Source of the DNA: Phycisphaerae bacterium
GTDB taxonomy: Bacteria > Planctomycetota > Phycisphaerae > Phycisphaerales > SM1A02
NCBI GenBank assembly: GCA_018663565.1
Contig: JABJQE010000041.1
Span: forward strand, 1 to 7,506
Reading direction: 5' to 3'
DNA length: 7,506 bases
Shown: positions 1-5,105 of the stretch, piece after piece
Numbering within the stretch: position 1 is the stretch's first letter
Layout of the letters: each line of letters starts with the position of its first letter
Made by a program: the position numbers and the translations under genes
Notes under the pieces: model-generated
Told to the model about the DNA's origin: nothing
The model's input: only the letters and a program-made list of their open reading frames with translations
The model's database searches: none

Positions 1-350
1 CCGGCAAGAAGCGCCAGATAAAGCTCGTTGACGCCGAAGCAGTCGCCGCCGACGCCTTCTTGATTAACCACGTGGCGCACGGCCAGGCCGTTATTGGATT
101 TGTTGGCGAACAACACCTCAACCGTTGGATAGCGCGATTCGAAGGCCGAGCGGAAATGGCGCAAGTTGTGGCGCAACTGACCTTCGCTCAGGACATAAAG
201 CGGCGTGCCGAAGGTCTGGGCCAGTTCTACGCAATCGCGGCCCTCGACCCACAGGTGGCCATCGGCGGCAACACCGACGAACTCTGTGAAGTGCTTGTCG
301 AATTGGGGATAGGAAAGTTCGGGCGTGGTGGTTTCCGAAGTGGCGGCCAT
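1..350 (-). CDS. Diaminopimelate decarboxylase-like PLP enzyme, N-terminal part (runs off left edge)
   Basis: The minus-strand reading from the ATG at 350 is open to the window edge and gives 116 residues. It begins MAATSETTTPELSY and then has a short N-terminal extension leading into the fold-type III (alanine-racemase-like barrel) decarboxylase pattern. Around residues 48-54 it reads GTPLYVL, and residues 80-87 read LFANKSNN, where Lys84 is the expected PLP Schiff-base lysine (the family's YAxKAN motif). This is followed by a VGGDCFGVNEL stretch that fits the family's 'GxDxxSxGEL' strand. Diaminopimelate decarboxylase makes L-lysine from meso-diaminopimelate in the cytoplasm. Paralogues acting on ornithine/arginine or carboxynorspermidine share this N-terminal half, so substrate is not settled and no symbol is given. 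An AGAGG about 9 bases before the ATG supports the start. The gene is divergent from the oxidoreductase fragment at 450. It probably comes from a different genome than the rest of the window. Confidence 0.8.
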   Translation of the reverse strand, partial: MAATSETTTPELSYPQFDKHFTEFVGVAADGHLWVEGRDCVELAQTFGTPLYVLSEGQLRHNLRHFRSAFESRYPTVEVLFANKSNNGLAVRHVVNQEGVGGDCFGVNELYLALLA

Positions 351-449
351 GGCGAAAACCTCTGAAATGTAAGTGTTTTATGTCGACGTTGGCGAGCTTA
401 ATTGCTAATCGGTGGACCGGTCGATGTCAATGCGGGGGGACTTGGCGCC
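351..449. promoter_or_regulatory. Divergent intergenic region between the decarboxylase and oxidoreductase genes
   Basis: These 99 bases separate two divergently read genes and so should carry both promoters. The region is AT-richer than the flanks (for example around 369-410). An 8-bp perfect palindrome GACCGGTC lies at 415-422 and could be an operator half, though chance is possible. A purine-rich GGGGGA at 435-440 sits 9 bases before the ATG at 450 and is a good ribosome-binding site, which favours that start over the in-frame ATG at 402. I could not identify convincing -35/-10 boxes. Confidence 0.4.
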
Positions 450-632
450 ATGGCGTCTCATTTGTTTTCACCTTTTTCGATGCGCGGGCTGACCCTTTCT
501 AACCGGGTCACGGTGTCGCCCATGTGCCAATACGGCGCCGAGGACGGCAGTGCCAACGACTGGCACCTCATGCACCTGGGCAACCTTGCGATTTCGGGCT
601 TCGGCCTTGTCATCGCCGAGGCGACGGGCGAG
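450..632 (+). pseudogene. Old Yellow Enzyme / NADH:flavin oxidoreductase, N-terminal fragment cut at a junction
   Basis: The first 60 residues from the ATG at 450 match the start of the YqjM/XenA-type Old Yellow Enzymes, FMN-dependent ene-reductases of TIM-barrel fold. They begin with a LFSPFSMRGLTLSNR stretch, then SPMCQYGAEDG (residues 23-33) and NDWHLMHLG (residues 36-44), then GLVIAEATG (residues 52-60). Cys26 and Tyr28 correspond to the residues next to FMN in the YqjM subclass. After residue 60 the family expects a VExxGRI-type strand. Instead the frame continues into ETRCSKIGRYG and then the antisense of the TPR gene, with open frame to 1109 but no further family match. A full enzyme is about 350-370 residues, so only about one sixth is present. 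The start is backed by GGGGGA nine bases upstream. The end is approximate (629-645). The fragment may be an intact gene in its own genome, truncated here by misassembly. Confidence 0.75.
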
Positions 633-646
633 ACGCGCTGCTCGAA
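629..646. other. Junction between two unrelated sequence segments
   Basis: To the left, plus-strand codons fit an Old Yellow Enzyme up to residue 60 (base 629). To the right, from about base 645, minus-strand codons fit a TPR lipoprotein. Neither gene can be followed past this short interval in any frame with recognisable family sequence, and no transposon end, inverted repeat, tRNA or target-site duplication is visible. The exact base cannot be fixed because the few codons between could belong to either side. The simplest reading is a chimeric assembly join; a genuine recombination breakpoint is the alternative. Confidence 0.65.
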
Positions 647-1163
647 GATAGGGCGATACGGTTGTGCCACCATCAACTGCGATGGCGGTGCGAATGGCTT
701 GGCGTGCTGTGTCTGGATCGTCGGCTTCAATGGCAACCCGGGCAAGCCGAAGCCAGTCATCGGACGTCGACGTCGTGGTTGCGCGATCTTGGAGATAGGC
801 AAACAAGTCGTCCCACGCTTCTTGTTGTTCCAGTGTGTCGGCGAGGTCACGCGCGATGTCCACATTGGACGGGCGGAGCGTCGAGGCAATCTCAAGTGCT
901 CGGCGGGCAGTGGAGAGATCTCCAGCTTCAAGGGCGGCATGGCCAAGGGCAGCCTGCGCTTTCCAGTCCGTTTGGTCTCGGTCTGCAAGTTCGCCGTACC
1001 ATTCCACGGCGGCGGGCCAATCATTGATCGATACGGCAAGCTCGCCTTTTTGCCGCAAGGCGGGAGTAGGAATACGGTTGGAGCATGCAGTCAGGGAAGC
1101 CCCGAGTAGCAGTCCAGACAATACGATGATGGATTGATTCATTGGTTTCACGTCGGGCATCAT
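640..1163 (-). CDS. TPR-repeat lipoprotein, C-terminally truncated at the junction
   Basis: Read on the minus strand, this begins with a lipoprotein signal peptide: hydrophobic IIVLSGLLLGASL followed by lipobox LTAC, whose Cys is residue 27 counting from 1163. The ATG at 1163 (or 1160) is preferred over the ATG at 1142 because it adds a lysine to an otherwise uncharged n-region; a strong GGGAGGGGAGG run lies about 20 bases upstream of 1163, further than usual. The mature part is alpha-helical with tetratricopeptide-like pairs: KGELAVSINDWPAAVEWYGE, then AALGHAALEAGDLSTARRAL ending in LRPSN, then RLARVAIEADDPDTARQAI. The W/A/G/Y/A/P spacing is typical of TPRs. TPR lipoproteins usually scaffold protein complexes at the outer membrane or periplasm; no specific partner can be inferred. 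The reading stays open to 468, but below about 640 it is antisense to the oxidoreductase fragment, so the real C-terminus is missing. It diverges from the gene at 1215. Confidence 0.7.
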
Positions 1164-1214
1164 ACGATTGATGCGGCTCAGATTCCTCCCCTCCCTCAAG
1201 ATCGTGGAGTACTC
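1164..1214. promoter_or_regulatory. Short divergent intergenic region (TPR lipoprotein / LigD-N-like gene)
   Basis: Only 51 bases separate the two proposed divergent starts. On the minus strand it carries the purine run GGGAGGGGAGG (1184-1194), the probable though distant ribosome-binding site of the lipoprotein gene. On the plus strand GTGGAG at 1204-1209 sits 5 bases before the GTG at 1215 and fits a Shine-Dalgarno for that start. Promoter boxes for either gene, if present here, must overlap these sites; I could not recognise them. Confidence 0.35.
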
Positions 1215-1616
1215 GTGGACAATCCGACCCCAGAATGGCCAGTACCAGCAGATTCGCCGCCTGTGCGGGTGGTGGTGCTTGAGCACAGTGTGCCAGATGG
1301 GTCAGTTCACTGGGATCTGCTGGTGGCCCGTGGAACTCGGGCAGAGGCCCTCCTGTGGGGGATACGGTGCATGGAGCGACCGGATAGGGATGGCTCCGAC
1401 ATTGCCATTGAGGCGATGTCAGACCATCGCCCGGCTTGGCTGAGGCTTGAGGGCGAGGTATCTGGTGACCGGGGCGTTGTTCGCCGGGTGGCAAGCGGAC
1501 TGCTGGAGCGACACGGCAACACGGTCAACATTCAGTGGAGCGATGGCCGCACGAGCGAATGGAGCATCGTGGGGATGTGCCTGCGTTCAGGACCAGGCAA
1601 GAACGCCCGCGGCTAA
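1215..1616 (+). CDS. Stand-alone LigD N-terminal (3'-phosphoesterase-like) domain protein
   Basis: This 133-residue protein resembles the small free-standing relatives of the N-terminal phosphoesterase (PE) domain of DNA ligase D, which in LigD trims 3'-phosphate and 3'-ribonucleotide ends during non-homologous end joining. Aligned by eye to the LigD PE motifs, VVLEH (His24) matches QKH. VHWDL (His32, Asp34) matches HYDFRLE. SDHRPAWLRLEG (His71) matches VEDHPLDYADFEG, followed by VSGDRGVVRR. The metal-binding His/Asp/His set is thus kept, while the family Arg after HYD is Leu and the Tyr after the DHP motif is Trp75. The GTG start at 1215 is chosen because GGAG lies 5 bases upstream and because the longer in-frame start at 1134 would overlap the divergent lipoprotein gene and add non-conserved sequence. 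There is no ligase or polymerase domain. Function in end repair is a family-based inference; a non-repair role is possible. It is convergent with the BFD-like gene, 13 bases away. Confidence 0.65.
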   Translation: MDNPTPEWPVPADSPPVRVVVLEHSVPDGSVHWDLLVARGTRAEALLWGIRCMERPDRDGSDIAIEAMSDHRPAWLRLEGEVSGDRGVVRRVASGLLERHGNTVNIQWSDGRTSEWSIVGMCLRSGPGKNARG

Positions 1617-1629
1617 GGGAGAGCCGGGC
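1605..1629. terminator. Hairpin between convergent genes, possible bidirectional terminator
   Basis: GCCCG (1605-1609) pairs with CGGGC (1625-1629), and GCT (1612-1614) pairs with AGC (1622-1624), leaving a 2-base CG bulge and a 7-base loop AAGGGAG. The hairpin straddles the stop codon of the plus gene and reaches to the end of the minus gene's stop. That is the expected place for a shared terminator. No run of T follows on either strand, so it is not a classical intrinsic terminator. Confidence 0.35.
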
Positions 1630-1890
1630 TTACTCGGTCTTTCGTCGCTCCCGGTGGCGTTCTCGGCCGGAGCAGTAGGACTCGAGTTCTACGCTCAATT
1701 CGACGGGTTCTCCGTCTTTCCATTGGCGATACAACTGTTCAAGAAATGGCCGGCACCAGCCGCAGCCGGTGCCAGCACCAAGGCAATTGCTCAACTGCGA
1801 GGCCACTTTGGGTTGTTCTCGTTTGATCCAGGCCGCCACTTTTCGTTGGCTGACATGGAAGCACATGCAGATGTCATCTTCATCTTGCAT
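1630..1890 (-). CDS. BFD-like [2Fe-2S] protein
   Basis: This 86-residue protein carries the cysteine pattern of bacterioferritin-associated ferredoxin (BFD)-like domains. It has CMC (Cys8 and Cys10) in the CMCFHVS motif, an intervening helix, and GTGCGWCRPFL with Cys43 and Cys46. An additional Cys36 precedes the second pair. The CxC plus CxxC set binds a [2Fe-2S] cluster in the family. Bfd delivers electrons to bacterioferritin to release iron, and the same fold occurs as a module in nitrite reductases, NifU and glycerol-3-phosphate dehydrogenases, so the electron partner is unknown. No bacterioferritin gene is in the window. The C-terminal 20 residues are charged (GRERHRERRKTE) and outside the fold. 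GAGGA overlapping the upstream kinase's stop codon gives a good ribosome-binding site, and the 9-base gap to that kinase gene suggests co-translation. Confidence 0.8.
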   Translation of the reverse strand: MQDEDDICMCFHVSQRKVAAWIKREQPKVASQLSNCLGAGTGCGWCRPFLEQLYRQWKDGEPVELSVELESYCSGRERHRERRKTE

Positions 1891-1899
1891 TGCGTGTCC

Positions 1900-2736
1900 T
1901 CAAGAAGCCGCCTTGGCCATTCCGGCAAGTCGCCGCGACACGATCTCCATGGAGTCAGGGCGATCTTCGCGGTCCTTTTGGACGCACTCCATGATGAGCT
2001 CAGAAAGTTCGACTGATACAGCGCTGCATGTTTCGTGCGGCGGCTCTGGAGGTGGGATGTCTTCGATATCTGTAGTTGAGAGCAGGGTCGGGTCGCCGCC
2101 TTGTGGAGGCATCGCGGTTGGGATGACCTTCCGCACGAGCACCCAGTACATCATGGCGCCGAGGTTGTAGATGTCGGTGCGTTCGTCAATCGCTTCGCGT
2201 AGGGCTTGCTCTGGGGCCATATACCCTGGTGTGCCTTGGATTCGCTTCTTGATAGTGCCGATCGGGCAGGCCTGGCCAAGATCGATCACTTTGACCTGGT
2301 TGTCTTCGGTAACTAGCACGTTCGTGGGCTTCATGTCAGCGTGCACGAAGCCCTTTCCGTGCATATGCGAGAGGGCGTCGGCCACTTGCCGGAAGATGGC
2401 TACTGCCGCACTGGTTGTTCGCGGAAGTTGCAGATCGAGCGATGTGGCGTCTACAAGTTCCATGACGACCGCGACACCTTCAACCTTGAAGAGCTTTCGT
2501 TGCTTGATGATCTTGCGGATCTTGCGAATAGCTGGGTGGGAGAGTTTTGTCCCAATGGCGTATTCGCTTTGGGCCTGCGTTATGAAGCGGTCATCTTTGT
2601 CGTTGTTCAGCTCAACGTGCTTGAGCGCCCAGACTTGTTTGGTCTTGGTGTCTTGCACGGCGTAGATCTCGGATCGCGCACCTTCACCGATTTTGGCGAG
2701 GACAGTGAACCCGGCAATGACGCGTGGTGGAGACAT
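1900..2736 (-). CDS. Hanks-type serine/threonine protein kinase (soluble, single domain)
   Basis: The 278-residue product is essentially one protein kinase domain, transferring ATP phosphate to Ser/Thr of proteins in the cytoplasm. Motifs in order are: glycine loop GEGARSEIY (17-25), ATP-anchoring Lys39 in WALK, C-helix Glu58, catalytic loop HADMKPTN with Asp134, Lys136 and Asn139, metal-binding DLG (Asp152) in place of DFG, activation-segment end GTPGYMAPE (168-176), helix-F Asp188 and the late Arg259 in DRP. All catalytic residues are present, so it should be active. The usual HRD arginine is Ala133, which makes it a non-RD kinase; such kinases often do not depend on activation-loop phosphorylation. 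There is no transmembrane segment or sensor domain, unlike PknB-type kinases, so its input must come through a partner. The start at 2736 has a strong GGGAGGAG 8 bases upstream. It lies 79 bases after the amidase-fold gene and 9 bases before the BFD-like gene. Confidence 0.92.
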   Translation of the reverse strand: MSPPRVIAGFTVLAKIGEGARSEIYAVQDTKTKQVWALKHVELNNDKDDRFITQAQSEYAIGTKLSHPAIRKIRKIIKQRKLFKVEGVAVVMELVDATSLDLQLPRTTSAAVAIFRQVADALSHMHGKGFVHADMKPTNVLVTEDNQVKVIDLGQACPIGTIKKRIQGTPGYMAPEQALREAIDERTDIYNLGAMMYWVLVRKVIPTAMPPQGGDPTLLSTTDIEDIPPPEPPHETCSAVSVELSELIMECVQKDREDRPDSMEIVSRRLAGMAKAAS

Positions 2737-2744
2737 GACAGAAG

Positions 2745-2752
2745 CTCCTCCC
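2745..2752 (-). promoter_or_regulatory. Strong Shine-Dalgarno of the Ser/Thr kinase gene
   Basis: On the minus strand the sequence is GGGAGGAG, followed by 8 bases and then the ATG at 2736. It is among the strongest ribosome-binding sites in a window where many starts have weak ones, and it fixes the kinase start. It lies in the 79-base gap after the amidase-fold gene, in which I see no clear terminator or promoter. Confidence 0.6.
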
Positions 2753-2815
2753 GTGAGCCAGGAAGTGGCCCGTTGGAGGAGAATCGTACAAGGATACCGG
2801 GTGTGGTGGCCTGAC

Positions 2816-3469
2816 TCAACGCGGAGCGTCGAGCAACTGCGACCGAAATTCAGCTTCTGGGAAGAGGCGACCCGGTGAGGTCAGCTCTGCGGCGAGATCT
2901 TGGTGGAGGTAGACGTTGTCGCTTGGGATGCCAAATTTCTGCTGAATTCTCTGAACAAGCCGCGTGAGGTGCTTGAGCTGCCGATCAGAGAATCCGTGGC
3001 GATCACCATTTCCAACTAGGCAAATGCCAATAGAGTGCTCATTGTGGTCTCGGCCAGCTTCGCCAACCACGTGGGCTCCTGGAAGTTGTTCAATCCAGCG
3101 ATATCCAACGTGAATCTCGCCGTTGGCGAGTCCATTGCCATTGCCGACGAGGAAGTGATAGCCGAGTCCCTGGTAGCCCCATGACAGGTGCTGCCGGTGG
3201 ATCGACTCGGGTGTGCCGAATGGGTCACCGAGGTGATGGATGACAATGCCGGTCCATCGCGTGTGCTCGAGTCCGTCCTTGGTGGCGAACAACAAGTCGT
3301 CGCCAACGCTTGGTCGATCTTCGAGGGGTGTGATTGACGTGAGTGGGAATCCACCAGCTTGTCGGGGTGTATCCAGTGCGAGTATCGCCATGGCTGCGGT
3401 CATAGCGACTGCGAAGGCGGCGAAGACAAACTGCGTGCGGCGACTTGGGCCGCTCGATTGATGATTCAT
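2816..3469 (-). CDS. Membrane-anchored N-acetylmuramoyl-L-alanine amidase-fold (Amidase_2/PGRP-like) protein
   Basis: The 217-residue product has a short polar N-terminus with RR, a hydrophobic segment at about residues 12-32 (uncleaved signal anchor or signal peptide), then an Amidase_2 (type 2 amidase / PGRP) domain. Recognisable elements are VIHHLG (His78/His79, first zinc ligand), the LGYHFLVGNGNG strand, the GAHVVG loop, NEHSIGICLVGNGD, and VYLHQDL (His189). The family ending is normally HRDxxxTxCPGRxF, where Cys is the third zinc ligand. Here it reads LTSPGRLF, with Ser198 (codon TCA, 2878-2876) in place of Cys. Family enzymes cleave the amide between MurNAc and the stem peptide in the periplasm; with the Cys missing, this one may bind rather than cut. 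The frame extends upstream to an ATG at 3631 overlapping the previous stop. I prefer 3469 because it places the hydrophobic segment near the N-terminus and GAGGA lies about 12 bases upstream. Confidence 0.82.
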   Translation of the reverse strand: MNHQSSGPSRRTQFVFAAFAVAMTAAMAILALDTPRQAGGFPLTSITPLEDRPSVGDDLLFATKDGLEHTRWTGIVIHHLGDPFGTPESIHRQHLSWGYQGLGYHFLVGNGNGLANGEIHVGYRWIEQLPGAHVVGEAGRDHNEHSIGICLVGNGDRHGFSDRQLKHLTRLVQRIQQKFGIPSDNVYLHQDLAAELTSPGRLFPEAEFRSQLLDAPR

Positions 3470-3627
3470 CGGTGTTGGGATTCCTCGGGACTGTCCTTGT
3501 CCCTCAGTACATCCATCGGCTAGACCCCCCCAGCCAACTTGAATCGACGTCGGTAGGTTTCTGGTCGTTGTGTGCATTAAAGCCACACTGTGCTCGCAAG
3601 CGTTGTGATCGGATCGTTCAGCCGTGC

Positions 3628-3834
3628 TCATCGATCAACCAACCGCGCCTTGAGCGTTGGTTGGGGGTTTCCAAAGAGGTCGTACTCCTCGGTTGGCACG
3701 TTGCCATGCCGCGCGGTGTCGTAGGACTCATATTGGTGACGCGGCAAATTCTCATCAAATAACGGCCGGTAACATCCGGTCAAAGGACCGAGAACCATTG
3801 GCGTAAGCAGAATTGCAGTCAGCAGGCGACGCAT
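3628..3834 (-). CDS. Small predicted lipoprotein of unknown function
   Basis: This is a 68-residue protein with a clear lipoprotein signal: MRR, then a hydrophobic core, then lipobox LTGC with Cys21. The mature part is only 48 residues and polar, rich in Asp, Glu, Arg, Tyr and Pro, with short pieces such as ENLPRHQYESYD and EEYDLFGNPQP. I recognise no domain. It would be lipid-anchored in the inner or outer membrane facing the periplasm. AGGGGG lies about 13 bases before the ATG. It sits between the coiled-coil lipoprotein (47-base gap) and the amidase-fold gene, so a role in the same envelope process is possible but unproven. The real-gene case rests on the signal peptide, the orientation and the fit into the cluster. 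Confidence 0.7.
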   Translation of the reverse strand: MRRLLTAILLTPMVLGPLTGCYRPLFDENLPRHQYESYDTARHGNVPTEEYDLFGNPQPTLKARLVDR

Positions 3835-3881
3835 GCGGGCAGTTTACCCCCTGTCGTCATCGGTCGCCGGCGTGTCGTGGG

Positions 3882-4496
3882 TCAGGGTGAATCGGTGGAT
3901 GGAGTGTGGGTCACACTGCCAGTTGATTCAAGGCGGCGGCCGGTTCGGGCATCGTCAAAAAAGATATGGACGAGCAGGGGGCTGTCTGCTGGCAGGTCAA
4001 TCGTGGAGAGCGGCACAGGTACGAGATAGGTCGCGCCAAACATCCCACCACGCCATGCATCTCGCACCTGGGTGGGGTCGAGCCTAATGTCAGCAAGGAC
4101 TTGTGGCGGCTCCCCTTGGACAGGCCGCAAGATTTGCGCTTCGAGTGGCCCAACGAGCTGAATGGGCCGCTGTCGGCCATCACTTGCCTGGACGTGAACT
4201 TCGAGGATGGTGGAATCAGGTGTATCGCCGGGCTCAAAGCCACTCATCGATGAGACCGACAACGTGGCGACCTGAGGCGTGTTGATGGCGGTCAATTCAG
4301 GCGAGCTGCCGCTAGTCTTTGCGGTCACTGCGGCTTCGAGTTCTCGCGTGCGGGCTTCAAGGCCCTCAATCTGTCGCTGGAGCGATGCATTCTCGGTACG
4401 CAACCGAGCACTTGCTCGTCGAGAGGCTCCGTCACATCCAAGTAGTGGGACAACTACGACGAGTGATGTAAGCACCAGCACGCCACGTGTCTTCAT
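3882..4496 (-). CDS. Coiled-coil lipoprotein, translationally coupled to clpP
   Basis: The 204-residue product begins MKTRGVLVLTSL with a hydrophobic core and lipobox LLGC (Cys21). Residues about 24-60 form a predicted coiled coil (RTENASLQRQIEGLEARTREL, with Leu/Ile at heptad spacing). A beta-rich domain follows at about residues 72-200. It contains STILEVHVQASDGRQRP, a GPLEAQILRP strand, a DPTQVRDAWRGGMFG segment and PLLVHIFFDDARTGRRLE. The overall plan recalls uncharacterised lipoproteins common in planctomycetes, where an immunoglobulin-like domain carries a similar 'DPxxxRxxWRxG' segment; I cannot name the family and assign no function. The ATG shares its A with the TGA stop of the upstream clpP (TGATG), which indicates translational coupling. 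A membrane lipoprotein so linked to a cytoplasmic protease subunit is uncommon. Confidence 0.8.
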   Translation of the reverse strand: MKTRGVLVLTSLVVVVPLLGCDGASRRASARLRTENASLQRQIEGLEARTRELEAAVTAKTSGSSPELTAINTPQVATLSVSSMSGFEPGDTPDSTILEVHVQASDGRQRPIQLVGPLEAQILRPVQGEPPQVLADIRLDPTQVRDAWRGGMFGATYLVPVPLSTIDLPADSPLLVHIFFDDARTGRRLESTGSVTHTPSTDSP

Positions 4497-5101
4497 CAGG
4501 CGTTCTCGGATGAGAGTCGATCGATGATGCGGTCAACAAGGCCGTACTCCTTCATGCCCTTGGCATCGAGCCAGCAGTTGCGTTCGCAGTCATTCTCGAT
4601 TTGCTCAATCGTTCGACCAGAGGCCTCAGAGTAGATCTTGTACAGCACGTCTCGCAGGCGAAGCATCTCCTCGGCTTCGATCTGCAGATCCGTCGCCTGA
4701 CCCTCCATGACACCACTCAATAGTGGTTGGTGCATGAGGTTCTTGGCATTGGGCAGCGTGCACCGCTTGCCTTTGGCTCCGGAGCATCCGATGAGTGAGC
4801 CCATCGATGCGGCCTGGCCGATGATGTACGTGCCGACATCGCAAGGGATGAAGTTCATCGTGTCGATGATGCCAAGCCCGGCCGTCACGCTCCCGCCAGG
4901 CGAGCTGACGTAGAGATTGATGTCTTTATCGGGGTCTTCATTGGCCAAGAACAACAATTGGGCCACGATGAGGTTGGCAGAATCATCCATCACCGGTCCG
5001 GCGAGAAAGACGATGCGATCTTTGAGCAAACGCGAGAAGATGTCATAGGCGCGTTCACCGCGACCTTCCTTCTCGATGACGATGGGAATCAACTGCGACA
5101 T
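4496..5101 (-). CDS. clpP: ATP-dependent Clp protease proteolytic subunit, paralogue 2 (Asn in the catalytic triad)
   Basis: The 201-residue protein is collinear with E. coli mature ClpP from the start: MSQLIPIVIEKEGRGERAYD against ALVPMVIEQTSRGERSFD. It continues with the NLIVAQLLFL helix, SSPGGSVTAG oxyanion strand, GQAASMGS (nucleophile Ser99) and NLMHQPL (His124). ClpP forms a tetradecameric chamber that degrades proteins fed in by ClpX/ClpA/ClpC. At the third triad position, E. coli has ERDRF (Asp171); here it is ERNCW, with Asn175 (codon AAC, 4579-4577). Several cysteines near the active-site helix (CSG, KRC, DCERNC) are also unusual. The start at 5101 is chosen over an Arg-rich in-frame extension to 5146, which overlaps the preceding gene and does not match the family; AAGGA lies about 11 bases upstream. 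It starts 4 bases after the first clpP ends, so the two are surely co-transcribed and may form a mixed complex. Confidence 0.93.
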   Translation of the reverse strand: MSQLIPIVIEKEGRGERAYDIFSRLLKDRIVFLAGPVMDDSANLIVAQLLFLANEDPDKDINLYVSSPGGSVTAGLGIIDTMNFIPCDVGTYIIGQAASMGSLIGCSGAKGKRCTLPNAKNLMHQPLLSGVMEGQATDLQIEAEEMLRLRDVLYKIYSEASGRTIEQIENDCERNCWLDAKGMKEYGLVDRIIDRLSSENA

Positions 5102-5105
5102 GGAC

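Noticed and set aside
468..640. Continuation of the TPR lipoprotein reading frame to the stop at 468
   Set aside because: The frame is open, but this part is exactly antisense to well-conserved Old Yellow Enzyme codons and loses the TPR pattern, so it is a passive read-through past the junction.
402..1109. A single 235-residue plus-strand protein with an Old Yellow Enzyme start
   Set aside because: Only residues corresponding to bases 450-629 match the family. The remainder is antisense to the TPR lipoprotein gene and has no flavoprotein motifs, and the ATG at 402 lacks the GGGGGA site that precedes 450.
1134..1214. Longer N-terminus of the LigD-N-like protein from the ATG at 1134
   Set aside because: It would overlap the signal-peptide coding region of the divergent lipoprotein gene and adds sequence unlike the family. 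The GTG at 1215 has a well-spaced GGAG.
3470..3631. Extended 271-residue form of the amidase-fold protein starting at 3631 by an ATGA overlap
   Set aside because: The added 54 residues lack recognisable sequence and would bury the signal anchor. It remains possible because the overlap with the upstream stop could allow coupling, but 3469 fits better.
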